Shown in pieces: positions 43,912 through 56,473 of a stretch of 64,000 bases of DNA (within the stretch, counting starts at the first letter, position 1; every line of letters begins with the position of its first letter). Source of the DNA: Leguminivora glycinivorella (Eukaryota; Arthropoda; Insecta; Lepidoptera; Tortricidae). Below the pieces are notes generated by a model. It was not told the origin of the DNA. It saw only the letters and a list, made by a program, of their open reading frames with translations, and did not search any database. The stretch spans positions 15,451,916 through 15,515,915 of the forward strand of contig NC_062998.1 of assembly GCF_023078275.1 (NCBI RefSeq), written 5' to 3'. A program made the position numbers and the translations under genes.

Positions 43912-46314
43912 CATTATATGTATACGAGTAAGATTTATCATCAGAAATGATTATTTACCGTGCTGTTTGCAGGTATTTTTATAAATATGTACTCAGAATG
44001 AGTTGTTTTTATGAGTAAATGCTACATATTTCTTTATTAATACATTCGCGTCATCATATAGACTTTGGACTTTTCTGTCGCCTGAACACTGCACGAGTAT
44101 TGGATATTTTCACAGCGTACCTATTTACCTAATCTTACTTTACAATATTGTTTCAATAACGGTGCTTTTGAATTGATATTTTTTATCTTGAAAGAATTTA
44201 ATAGGATTTACGTGTCTATAGATTAGGTTTTATCAATACTACGCTAATAATTAAATAAAATAATTTATCACAACACAATAACGTCTCGTCATGATGATGC
44301 TTCAAATAAATTGTTTGTCTTAAAAATTAACAACTTCTTTAATGAGGAATGAACTAAAATTTGTTTTGGACTAAGAGCCCAGAGCCGCCAGACCTTCCTC
44401 ATTTTCTCAATGATGAAACTTTAGGATAATGGTAGAGTTCGTGTCGACGTTTTACGTCTGAATATTGCCTAGTTCGGCCCGTCGGCCATTTATTTGCTAT
44501 AAGGTTTTTTTTTTAAAACATTGACTTTCCTTAAATTCTCAAGGCGTGATTTTTGTATATGTGATAGAAGAGACTGTAAGGATTAGATAATTATCATTTC
44601 CTGACCATTTTCGCCGGCCGTAACTTTACAAGACGCTTGAAATTCTCTCTAACTTACCCTAAAGACTGTATAGTATTGTTAAGTATGAAGACAACTTTGA
44701 GTAGCCCTATTTATTTGCTATTATGTATATTTTTCTTATAACAAGACATGGGCCATAAGTGCCATAATAAGGTATGAATTTTGAATTTTGTACGCCACTA
44801 GAAAATTCACAAATTGCGTACAAGGAAGGGGTATCTCTGAAAATTGTACGATGCGAACCTCAACTACACATGATCGACAAAGCAGAATATCTGGACATAG
44901 TCTAGCCACTGTTATTTGTTAAGAATAAAGTTTAGGATCTCTGTATGGCGGCCATTTAGAGAATGTGGCATGGCGCTTACGCTAACTCCGACTTGGATGT
45001 CGAATTTTTTTATCATACAGTGTTTACATCGATTTGGCTGAGGGATTGTTCAAACACCATGAATGTCTATTACACTCTGGCCTATGGCTAATTCTTTCAT
45101 CTGTTTCTCTCATCCAGTTGGCATCAAAAATTAACGGCAATCCGAAACGTTGCACAAAAATGCGTTTTTTAAATTATATAAATTCACCGCATTTATTCTG
45201 CAAGTGCTCCATTGTACAACCATGAAGAAGGACTCTTAAAGAATATGTTTTGGCAGCATATTAACCTTTGTTTGTTTAAATTGTACAAAGAGTCATTGGA
45301 ATATTCTCAAATTAAGCCAGGTAGGGGTTGTCCGAATTTTATTGAAAGCCTTGACCTTAATGAAAGCACCATAAACATCTAAAATACCAGTACCTTCAGA
45401 TCATAGACTCAGAACATAATAATATAAAATGATGCATTTATCGTACACATGGTGTTTTTACCTACTTGTCATGGCGAAACTTCAAACTTTCAAAGGGCCT
45501 ATAAAACGTGTCAACTGTGAAAAGTCGTCTGATACAATACTTGTGCGAAGAGGGACATCGTAACTTGTATAGATTTGAAACGCTCCCTTTGGTCGTGTTT
45601 TAATTTGTCGCCACATGTTTTGAACCTCTTCTTTTCCCCACTTGTATCGTAATGTAACTAATGTACTATCAATTCTATTATATTATGTATAAATAATGCT
45701 ATAATTAGTTTATCATATAAAGGTAATAGAGCAAAAATAGTTTCATATGAAATTCTTGCTAGTATTTTTAGGGTTCCGTACCAAAAAGGTACAAAAGGAA
45801 CCCTTATGGTGCCGCTCTGTCCGTCTGTCTGTCTGTCTGCGAAACTGTACATATCAAAACTATTTTTGATTTTGTTGTGGAGAAAAATCCTTTTTTGAAG
45901 GAAAATGTAAAAAAAATAATTTCTGATATAATGGGATCGGGTCAGGATTAGGAGCATCCTGACGACAATATTGTAACGTAAACTATTGAAGTCGAATTGT
46001 CTTGATTTTCTTTCGACGTTGTTTAATAATAAAATTGTATAATAAATATTAAGACTTGTTATGTGGGAAATTGAGTCTTAAGGGATTTAGTTAAGTCTGT
46101 AGAGTTATATGAATAAACAATTTGTACGGAACCCTTGGTGGGCGAGCCTACTTATAAAATAAACTGCCTAATTACAGCCCTAATGCACAATGTTTTTCAT
46201 CACATTTGAGAGGAAAAAATCATAAGGCAAAACCTTTAATGGCGGACCTATATCGGATTCTTCATATAAATTCATTGTTTTTGATTACTAACACTTTTTG
46301 AGCACAAACTGCAC
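43912..46314. repeat. Unassigned sequence, ending with another repeat B copy
   Basis: Repeat B at about 45766-46150 (gggttccgtaccaaaaaggt to cggaacccttggtgggcgag). 43912-45765 holds only short frames with no motif. Confidence 0.5.
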
Positions 46315-46436
46315 TTAACCCTGAAATGCATAGTCATGTATATATGCATCATGCATTTTTGACTCTATTGACATGACAGCATGACAAAATTCAAATTTAA
46401 ATAAATCTTTGTCAAGGTAATGCATTTAAGGGTTAA
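46315..46436. mobile_element. Short MITE, internally deleted relative of the 28.2-kb element
   Basis: Ends ttaaccctgaaatgcat and atgcatttaagggttaa. The body matches both flanks of 28214-29015 in reverse orientation. The P-like element inserted at its right edge. Confidence 0.75.
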
Positions 46437-46592
46437 AAACATTGAGGTATATGTACTACGTACTAGAGGCGACGTTGCTAAGAGAATTTTTACACAACGC
46501 ACTGCGGTCCACTGGACCGCAACGTTGTCAGTCCTTACCGGGTCCTTGCGGTGCAGTGACGTGCCGTGATGCATTTACTTTCCACGTGAATA

Positions 46593-46669
46593 ATGCCTTC
46601 TTGTGTGCTTAAAAATTGTACTAATCACTCGAGGAAATCAAATAGAAGCCAAGGTGTGACATTTCATCG
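46593..46669 (+). CDS. THAP-domain exon 1 in P-like element
   Basis: ATG at 46593, MPSCVLKNCTNHSRKSNRS then QGVTFHR, donor GTAAAT after CG (phase 2). C-x4-C followed by FHRF across the junction is the start of a THAP zinc finger, the DNA-binding module of P-element transposases. The start is certain from the motif. Confidence 0.8.
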
Positions 46670-47005
46670 GTAAATTAAACAAAAAACTCGTCTATAATAT
46701 TTTAAGATTGAATATTCTACAAAATCGCGAGCGGGAGCGACACTGCCGCCATTTTGGTGACGCAATCATAGACTATAAAAAGTTAACCGCGCAGATGTGC
46801 CATTTACACTGTTCCTACTAGGTAATGTGTTTCACCTCTAATAGAGTTGCGAAATATAAATATTTATATTTGGAAAATTATTAAGTAACTACTTACTATT
46901 TCATTAATTATGTTACTAAAATATAAAAAAAAGTTTATTTGTTTAATATATATAGTTAATAGTTTTTGAGTAAAATTGTATTTTTAGCACGCTCACTTTT
47001 TGCAG

Positions 47006-47117
47006 TTTTCTTCGGCCTGGTCATGAAAAAAGGGAACAATTGATACGCTTTGTCCAAAAAAATCGTGCTGAGGAAACTTGGTTACCAACTGACCACACAT
47101 TTCATTGTGTATTTTAA
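47006..47117 (+). CDS. THAP-domain exon 2, truncated by stop
   Basis: Acceptor TTTTTGCAG. The phase fits exon 1, giving FHRFLRPGHEKREQLIRFVQ then KNRAEETWLPTDHTFHCVF and TAA. The W..T and Cys positions fit THAP, but the final C-x2-H-F is lost. In another frame FKEEDKY follows directly, so a small deletion probably broke it. The spliced product would be 62 aa, a THAP fragment alone. Confidence 0.65.
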
Positions 47118-47392
47118 AGAAGAAGATAAATACGGCACAATTATTTTGTATTAATTTGTATTGTTTAAGTTGTAAATAAATAAATAGGTTTGACTAGAAT
47201 ATCCGTATTTTATTTAACTATAATGTAAAATTCCTGTTAGGCAGAATATAATAATGTGTCACATCTGGTGGTAGACTTACTCTACGCGTAAATGACCGCT
47301 CCCCGCACCCCGCGCATTTGTCAGCATGTGCAGAGTTTTCGCTTGGCAACGTCGCCTCTAGTACGTAGTACATATACCTCAATGGTTAAAAA

Positions 47393-50300
47393 TAAACTAA
47401 ACCTAACTTAACCTAGATATGAAATAACACATTACACAATTAAAACTCCAAAAATAACACTTAAAATACTGCATATAAATTTAATGTAAGTTATGTTCAA
47501 AAAAGCATACAATTAAAATTATTTTACGTGTCCGTAAAAAAAATATATTAACATTTTTTCATTTTCTTATTGAAGTTTCTGTTGTACTGCCCGTTGCTAT
47601 GGCAACGCGGTCAAGCGCGAATCGAGATGGCCGACACAATTTCCTGTCAGATTGCAAATTATAACGATTTATCTGAATGAAATTTACGAAATAAATACAA
47701 AACACACTGAAATCATTGTAAAACATAAACAAAATGCATTTTTCATACCCCGTAATATTTTTTTATAGCTTGATAGTAAAATTTTAGTTGTGCAACAAAA
47801 ATGACTTATTGAAACATCCTTTGCCTGAAGTATTAATTATTAAAACTAAATCTATTACTCCTTGGAAACAAAATGGTACATTATTCTTCTGTAGACGTAG
47901 ACGCAATGAGACGTTTAAACAGAAAATGTGATGAAAATAAATATAAGTATACCTAAATCCTACATGTAAATATGAGCGAGGTTGATACTATTCTAAAGAC
48001 GCTTAATTTAAATAATCTTACCTTTATTGGTAGTACAACTTTCGCTTGGCAGGCAGAGATAAATTAATTAAACACACACTAAATTTAGCAAGGCTACACT
48101 GTACTTTTTTCTTGTAAATATTATAACATTTATAACGCTTGAATTAAAAATAACGATTACATTATTTATTGAATGAATATATAGGTACTTAAAAAATACT
48201 TGTAGTTCGAGAAAATATAAGCTCCAATCATCGATCTAAAATATATGACAAATAGGCACAAAATTATCGTTGTGTTCTTATTTATGAACAACTTCGGCGA
48301 CACGAGCACGGCTTGGTGTAAAATTCAAAGCGGTTAAAAGGTTAAAAACGTTATTTGGGCAAATCACCTGCATTTTGTGTTTCAAAAAGTAGCTAACTAA
48401 TTTTTCAATAGTTGTAAGATACGGTGAGGATGTAAAACTACACATACTTTTTAAACGTATGGACATGGAGTCTCAGTAAATCGGATCAATGTTATGTTGT
48501 TTTCAATTCAACACGTCAACCTATATACATAAAATGCAACTTTTCTTATCCACATGCGTGCAAAATTATATCATACACATTTTAACTCGTTATTTTGACT
48601 GGTAGAATTGGCTTTTAACTTTTAATCACATTTCTTAAATTTAATTTGGTTTGTTTTTAATGTTTTAACTACAATTAGTATCTTAAATTCTTAAATTTTT
48701 TCCTTAAAAATTATCTAGTGTCGACATAAGTATCGAAATTATACCATAACATAAAAAAAGAGAGATCTATGTATGTCGAGTCAATCATGTTCTAGCCAAT
48801 GAAGCGAGAGTATTTCTTCCATATACATTTTCCCAAATCAATTGCTATCCCATCCATCTCCAACTACTTACCTAACCTAACCTTACCGGTTTGCAGCCAC
48901 TTTACGTTTATTGTCGAACTTGTGAAAATGATTTTGTAGTTCATACCTAATTATAGGCTTAAAAATTGTACAGCAGGAATATTTTTGTTGTATTGACATT
49001 CACGTGCCGTGGCTTGCGTGGGCGACGGTCGCGCGATGGTCGCGCGACGGCGATGCGACACATACGAAATCAAACCTTATCGATATGGAAGTAGACGATG
49101 CGATGAAACGCGACGGCGACGGTCGCGCGACCGTCGCCCACGCAAGACACGGCGTTAGCAACATTACTAAGAATTCGTCCTGATATTTTTTTCAGTAAAC
49201 TGATGACTTTTATCTTGCCGCCAAATCATTCAAAAATAACCGAATTAAATGAAACTTCAAAATGAATCAGCTCTATGACTCTTGTTTATGGTACAATACC
49301 GTACTGAAACTAATTTTAGATACTTATTTTTAAGGATTTGTGTTTTTTTGTGCATAATGGCATCACCGTCCTCATCATCGTCCTCCTTGCGTTATCCCGG
49401 CATTTGCCACGGCTCATAGGAGCCTGGGGTCCGCTTTGACAACTTATCACAAGATTTGGCGTAGGCACTAGTTTTTATTTATTTTTGGCATCACCTCCAT
49501 TATAGGGTATTTTACATTATGTTATGTATTAATTGATGAAAAATACTTCGAAAACCTTAGGATCCGTGTGGTGACGGACTTTGAGTTTCAACATTTCCAT
49601 CTCCCGTGAGTGTCGTAAAAGTCGACTCTGTTACTGCACTATTTTGATTTCTTTCAACACGTCAGTATAGTATGGAGCAAAGCTCGATCAGTGCTCTACG
49701 GGTCCAGTTCAACAACGCCTTTAGGGTGCTGTTGCGGCTTCCACGCTTCTGTAACGCGTCGGGTATGTTTGCGGACGCTCAAGTAGACGGTTTCTATACC
49801 ACTGTGCGACGTACAGTGTTTGGCAGTAGCAGCACTAGCAACAGTATCCTGAGGGTGATAGCGGGCAGGCAAACTTATTATTTATTTATGTTTAATTTAA
49901 TTAACCTTGTATGGATTTTGTGGTCCGAAATAAATAATTTTTTCTTATAGGGAATACGGGCGTAAATTTTTGTGTGTGTACTTAGATACGAGTATTACCT
50001 AGTGGTTTTAGTGATATTTAAGTACTCTAAATAAGTAGTTCGAGACCAGAAAAGTGACATGATTCTTCAAGTTCGTTCATTTCATGAATGAAATGAAGAG
50101 TGTTAAACTACAATTAAACGTTTTTACATTTTTTTTGTATGGGCGTCCATATTTACGATTACGCCCAATTTTACTCGAAACCCAAAGGCCCTTTTGAAAC
50201 CTCACTCACGCACTGTACGTTTGTGTGATACAACTGATAAATCAGTTTCGATGCGATCGTGTCCTTTTCTATTTAATTAGTGATACGCAAAATCGCATAA

Positions 50301-51374
50301 AAATACTGCTTAATTTACGGTACCATAAACCGGCATGTCCAAATATTACAGGTAATGTAGTTGTTTAGTATGTGGACATACGTAATTATGTTAAGTTATA
50401 TATGCCGTTCAAGGATACTTACCAAGATTGACTGCAATGCAACACAACACATTTACATTATGCATACAATTTTATGTTCGCCAAGCAAGCACGAGTAGGT
50501 ATCTAAAATACAGTCACGATCTTTAATTGTTAGTAAAGTCGCCATCAATAGAACTTGTGAACAATGTAAACAAACCCTGTAGTCAAAATGTCTTTAATTT
50601 TCATTCTAACTCATCAGATACTGGCTAAATCCATGTGTTATTTAATCAATTCATATCACATTATGTTCCTCAACCTTTAAAGTAATAAAATTGTGCTAGA
50701 ATATTGATATTTTATAGAATGGTTTGTTTACATTGTTGACAATTTCTATTGACGGCGATTTTATATGTTTTACGCCATTTCACGAAAAAGTTTCTCCAGA
50801 ACAAGCAAAATAGCGTAAACCCTAAATTAATCAACAATTAAAGACTGAAGTTCATGTTTCAGTCTTTAATTTGTGTTCTAGTACAAAATTCGCTTCGTAA
50901 CATCGGCATACGTTTATTAAGGTTAAGTAGGTATGTACTTTATTATAGATATGTATACCTATTAATTATGATGATCGGGCTTTTATCGTTTGACATCGTA
51001 GCTGTCAGTCGATAGTAAACATTTCGATACAAATCTATGTCTACATTTTTATGCTATCGCACTGTTAAGTATTTTCCCACTGATTATGTCAGTATACCTA
51101 TTTTCAACGTGTGTGACGTAGTGGCACTGATTATCACAAATACAAGTCATCTTATGGGTGTAGGCAATTGGGCATGTCCAACATTATTGTCAGCGACGGC
51201 CGCTGGAACTAATTCAACAATTTAACATACAATTTTATATGGAAAATCCCACAAAATGAGGGCAGCACTAGTAGTGCTCGTAGGGAATATTTTTTATGTA
51301 GCATGATAGAAATTTAAACTTTGGAATATAAAAAAAAGAAAAAATGTGAATGTGATATAACCAGTTTTACGGGA
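47393..51374. repeat. Repeat-rich intergenic sequence
   Basis: 49012-49150 is a MITE with GC-rich arms (cttgcgtgggcgacggtcgc). 49365-49480 (minus) is an RTE-type 3' tail (tcctcatcatcgtcctcc, ggagcctggggtccgctttg), also seen at 59760-59903. No host gene recognised. The LINE piece at 49672 is listed separately. Confidence 0.55.
49672..49950 (+). mobile_element. LINE ORF2 C-terminal fragment
   Basis: ALRVQFNNAFRVLLRLPRFC then NASGMFADAQVDGFYTTVRR and STSNSILRVIAG match the conserved ORF2 end (yNnAFR.llgLPrf.saSgMFa...v..f...R). It stops at 49948-49950. Same family as 14729-15062. Confidence 0.8.
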
Positions 51375-53263
51375 TACCCCCATTTGCCAGAATTTCATTT
51401 GCCATAATTTTATTTGCCACCCTATTCAACAATCATAACATTGTTTCTCATAACATCTTATGCCATAATCATTGTTTACTATATTAATCAAGTGCCAGAA
51501 ACTTTGTTTCCCATGAAGTCAGTTTCCATAATGTCATTTGTCAGAATCATCGAAATCAGTAATTACCACATTCCATACCATCATTTGTCATCCAAATTAG
51601 CGACCAGAAAAGTCAATTTCCATAATGTGATTTGGCAGAATCATCGAAATGCGTAATTATCACAGAGACGACACTACTTTCTAGAACTTCTGTACTAGAG
51701 AATGAATCTGCTATCAGAAAGTAGGTTAGGGTAGGTTACAACTGTGACCCCCTGGAAAATAAAACTGCTATCAGAAAGTAGGTTAGGTTAGGTTAGAACT
51801 GTGACCCCCTGGAAAATGAAACTGCTTGAAAAGTAGGTTAGGTTAGGTTAGAACTGTAACCCCCTGGAAAATGAAAATGCTATCAGATAGTAGGTTAGGT
51901 TAGAACTGCGACCCCCTGGATAATGAAACTGCTATCAGAAAGTACGTTAGGTTAGGTTAGAACTGTGACCCCCCTGGAAAATGAAACTGCTTGAAAAGTA
52001 GGTTAGGTTAGAACTGTGACCCCCTGGAAAATGAAACTGCTATCAGAAAGTAGGTTAGGTAATAATATGGGCAACAATTAATATGGCAATAATTGCTTAT
52101 GGCGTTTGAATATTATATTAAACCATATTATTGCACTTAATAATATGGCTAACAAATAGTATGGCATTGTATGATTATGGAAGGTAATTTTTGGATAAAC
52201 AACTAGTATGTCATACAATTTTTATGGTAAACAAATCATTCGGGAAAATGAAATTCAGGCAAGTTAGATTCGGGCATATGAATGTTATGTTAAATGACTG
52301 TCGGGCAAACAATAGACAACCATTTACCCCCATTTGCCAGAATTTCATTTGCCATAATTTTATTTGCCACCCTATTCAACAATCATAACATTGTTTCTCA
52401 TAACATCTTATGCCATAATCATTGTTTACTATATTAATCAAGTGCCAGAAACTTTGTTTCCCATGAAGTCAGTTTCCATAATGTCATTTGTCAGAATCAT
52501 CGAAATCAGTAATTACCACATTCCATACCATCATTTGTCATCCAAATTAGCGACCAGAAAAGTCAATTTCCATAATGTGATTTGGCAGAATCATCGAAAT
52601 GCGTAATTATCACAGAGACGACACTACTAGAAGTACTAGAGAATGAATCTGCTATCAGAAAGTAGGTTAGGGTAGGTTACAACTGTGACCCCCTGGAAAA
52701 TAAAACTGCTATCAGAAAGTAGGTTAGGTTAGGTTAGAACTGTGACCCCCTGGAAAATGAAACTGCTTGAAAAGTAGGTTAGGTTAGGTTAGAACTGTAA
52801 CCCCCTGGAAAATGAAAATGCTATCAGATAGTAGGTTAGGTTAGAACTGCGACCCCCTGGATAATGAAACTGCTATCAGAAAGTACGTTAGGTTAGGTTA
52901 GAACTGTGACCCCCCTGGAAAATGAAACTGCTTGAAAAGTAGGTTAGGTTAGAACTGTGACCCCCTGGAAAATGAAACTGCTATCAGAAAGTAGGTTAGG
53001 TAATAATATGGGCAACAATTAATATGGCAATAATTGCTTATGGCGTTTGAATATTATATTAAACCATATTATTGCACTTAATAATATGGCTAACAAATAG
53101 TATGGCATTGTATGATTATGGAAGGTAATTTTTGGATAAACAACTAGTATGTCATACAATTTTTATGGTAAACAAATCATTCGGGCAAATGAAATTCAGG
53201 CAAGTTAGATTCGGGCATATGAATGTTATGTTAAATGACTGTCGGGCAAACAATAGACAACCA
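51375..53263. repeat. Two near-identical ~950-bp direct repeats in tandem
   Basis: Copy 1 is 51375-52324 and copy 2 is 52325-53263, offset 950 bp. They differ mainly by a short deletion in copy 2 (ttctagaacttctgtac against agaagtac, near 51680/52630) and a few substitutions. Each carries about seven irregular 50-60-bp subrepeats with gctatcagaaagtaggttag and ctgtgaccccctggaaaatg, and degenerate words such as atttgccataat. Confidence 0.9.
51715..52063 (+). repeat. Subrepeat array with short TTAGG-like runs
   Basis: About seven units of 50-60 bp, each with taggttaggttaggttag or a shorter form. TTAGG is the insect telomere unit, but runs here are only two to three units. Duplicated at about 52656-53002. 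Confidence 0.8.
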
Positions 53264-53837
53264 AGAGTGTAAAGGGTTACGGTTCGTAACTGTTAAGAAA
53301 TCAATGCAAAGTGGTGTTATGCAATGTTGTAGTGTGGTTAATCTGTTCGAGGCCAGCGAGGTGTGCGCGTCCTTGAACTGTGGCGTGCTAATCGCCTCGT
53401 TCAGTGCTCATCCCTCTTCGATACCGCCGAGCGTCGGCTGCGTGACGTAGCCTATCTTACGAGTAGCCGACCATAAGTAGAACACTTTCGTTTATAACTT
53501 TCCCTTAGCAACCTGACGTTTCTAAGACAGAACTTTTTTTTTCTCCCGTATTTTTATTTGATATTTATAAGGCCGCGCACAGGTCTTTAAGCCTTACAGA
53601 TGTAAAGATAAGTCTGATACTTAGTCTATTTCCTAAAAACGCATTGATTTGTTTGTTTTTGGCACCTAAAAAACGTCCTGCGTGTATAAACTTTACCACT
53701 TTACATTGCTACCAACTTAACTAATTAGTCACACATTCACCTAAAAAAACATATTGAGCTATAGACACCACTAGACACGTAAACCGTAAAATTTTGTATC
53801 AAAATTCAGTAAACAGTGTGTATTCCAGAAATTTATT

Positions 53838-54680
53838 CGATATTCTAGAAAACTATTGAAAAAATAAGTGCATGGCCGTAGAAAAAGGATCATATGCAAC
53901 ATGCAACGTTGTTTAATTGAGTCAAAAAATATACTCTTAGCGTTTTTATTAGCCATTCGCCTTTTTTGACCTTGCTTAAACACCGGTTGCATAATAGTAT
54001 TTTATGCAACAGGCGTTTAAAGGAGGTCAAAAAAGACGAGTGGCGTGGGTAACAATTTGAGGCGAAGCCGAAAATTGTTATTGAGACGACACGAGTATTT
54101 TTTGACCCAGTTAAACACCGTTGCATACAATACTTTTTCTACGACCATGCACTTAGTTTTTAATAGTTTTCTTGAATAACTTTCGTGAAATTCACACTGC
54201 TTCCTGTATTTTGACGCAAAGGTTTGCACTGTCAGCTCAGCTGCCCAAAGCCTTTCCGCGCACTCGCGCAGTGTCGTTATAAGGCGTTGCCATGGTTACA
54301 GAGCCAAACAATGCGTTTTCAGTTTTTTCGATACTGCGCGCATGCGCGGAAAGCCGGCGGACACTGGCTTTTTTTATTTATTTATTTAATAAAACATCTT
54401 ACATAGAAACTTAAATGTAAATACAATGTCCCCCAAAACTGTTTACACAGTTTGACTGTGGGATCTGGGTGAGTCTAAAGGTACATAATTATAATTAGTT
54501 GTCATGGTAATGAATACATAAGTATATTGCCAAAGATGGTTAGGTAGTTCACAAATAAATGAGGCATCTAAATTTTGTCTAGGTAGTGTTTGAACAAAGC
54601 CCTTGGGGAATAGACCTTTATGTAGGGTTTTAAAGATCTATGCACGACCGTGTAAATGACGTATAACAGTTCGGGAGTAG
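53838..54680. repeat. Complex foldback repeat, copy 1
   Basis: 53838-53900 and 54130-54190 are inverted arms (gaaaactattgaaaa, aagtgcatggccgtagaaaa). 54006-54365 and 54600-54680 match 61130-61588 in reverse orientation, with an extra segment of about 230 bp (54366-54600) here. No TIR boundaries could be fixed. Confidence 0.65.
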
Positions 54681-56250
54681 AAAAAAGTATTATTTAATAT
54701 AACATCCTAACGACGGTCAAGCAAATCTTGTCAGTAAAAAATGGCGGCAATATGAAAAATGCAGGGCTCACCGGCCAGTGGTCTTCATAAAGGGCGTGCC
54801 TTGATGCCTTCCTCGATGTAGCCATAACATTCAAAAATTGATTGAAAGTCTAAATAGGGGCGAAGGTTAATCGCAAAAATTAGAATTTCGCTCCTGTTTT
54901 TGTGACAATATTTGCTTGACCGTCTAGGTGTCTATAGATAATTGTACTTACCACCTTCTCCTCCGCGATCTCGTTATTGTTGTTGTTGCTCCCATATTTT
55001 AAGGCACCGTTTTCCATGACCACAACTGATCGTCGGGTTCCTTACTTATGTTTTCTAGGCTAATACAGTATTGTATTCATGTGATATTTTTATTTAGGCA
55101 GTCTTTCATGTTTTTCTTGTGAACTATATGAATTGCGTTCGTTGTAACGACGTTGCAGTATTATTACATTTTTAAACTAATAAAAAACCACTAAGCCTTC
55201 GTGTAGGTGCATCAGCCACCCGCGATGCCACTTCAGACTTTCTGGACGTGATCGTAACTTGTCTCACACTCGTTAAGTTTTTATATGTAATTACTTACTT
55301 ATTTTTACGTAATATCACAGTTTACCCTAAAAATCTTAAGTCACCGAATTGAGGTCAACGGAGTTCGGTTCTCGTGGAACTAATATTAAGTAAAATAGAA
55401 GATGGAGTGGGCGATAAGGCAAAGTTCCGCCACATGTACGGTTAAGCCCGTAATAAATATTATTATGTATAATATGTTATAGGTACAGTGCGTTATGGAA
55501 TTTTTCATTTAGTTTCTGATGTGGAATTATCTACCTTACGTTTGTCGAGAATTTTGCTTCATGGGTACACCATTTTGGAACCTTGTAACTATCCCACTTA
55601 TCCCGACGTAGTAATAAATATTGAGTATTAGTGTAGATATTTTAATTTTGAGGCTATGGCAATCATGGAACGAAACTCCAACTTTAACGTTTAGCCAATA
55701 TTATTTTATCGATTTGATAATTTTAAATAATTAATTGTGTGTTGCTACGTTACTTTCTTGTAAACAATGTTCTTTGTTCTTCTGTAATTATATTAAATTA
55801 ACACACTTATTTGTTTATTTTTATTGATGATGATGAATGTGAAATGTTAAGTTAAAGCAGCATCAAAACAAGGTTGATATATCATCATTTTCATTAATAA
55901 AAGCTCGTTGAAATGATCAATAATTATTTCGTAGTTAAGTATACCTAACTTAGTTAAGAACAATACCGGTAGTTATTAAACTGTTAAGATATTTACTAAA
56001 TTATGAGCATTGTTTACAGAGAGTTTGCCACCAAGCTGAACTTTCTTAAGTCTGCAGCATGTTTTACAAAAGATTACGTACCAGACGCAGTTCACAAGAT
56101 AACTTAACTACGAGCTTTTACTTGTCTCGAGAAGCTAATGTTTCGTTGTATGTAACGTAAAGGCACTATTACTAAAATTGTAGGCAACATGATGATTATA
56201 ATATAAGGTCGTATCGTTTAAAGTCCGGTCGGTAAATGTTTATGTGTAAT
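54681..56250. other. Unassigned AT-rich sequence
   Basis: No ORF, motif or repeat structure recognised. Confidence 0.4.
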
Positions 56251-56254
56251 CGCA

Positions 56255-56400
56255 CGAGTAAGGGCGGGCGGGCGACTCGCGAGCCGCGTCATACTGCGGT
56301 GGCCGCGCCGCGCGCCGCCGCCGCCGCCGCGCGCCGCCGCCGCGCGCCCCCCGAGCCCGACACGACCGCCCGTGCCTGTGCTGCTCGCTCCCTATCCACA
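56255..56400. promoter_or_regulatory. GC-rich island, possible promoter
   Basis: Very CG-dense (gcgccgccgccgccgccgcg, gagcccgacacgaccgcccg) just before the mariner at 56474. Frames on both strands are low-complexity Ala/Arg and read as shadows of composition. Promoter role is inference. Confidence 0.3.
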
Positions 56401-56473
56401 GCACAGCGACATTTCCACTTGCTATGTACACCGAATAACATTTCACACATCTCAACTAATGTTCCCAATAATA

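Larger units (their letters stand above)
46440..47384 (+). mobile_element. P-like DNA transposon, 945 bp, with THAP exons
   Basis: TIRs of about 39 bp begin cattgaggtatatgtactac at 46440 and mirror at 47384. They are flanked by a perfect 8-bp duplication GTTAAAAA (46432-46439, 47385-47392). P elements make 8-bp duplications and their transposases start with a THAP zinc finger; both are seen here. Too short for the rest of a transposase, so non-autonomous. Another copy of its right end is at 61590-61797. Confidence 0.85.

Noticed and set aside
51414..51656. Protein gene encoded twice (identical 80-codon ORFs at 51414 and 52364)
   Set aside because: Identity follows from the DNA duplication; no domain, codon bias or initiation context.
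51375..53263. CRISPR array or bacterial-type repeats
   Set aside because: Subrepeats are contiguous and lack unique spacers; the window is eukaryotic.
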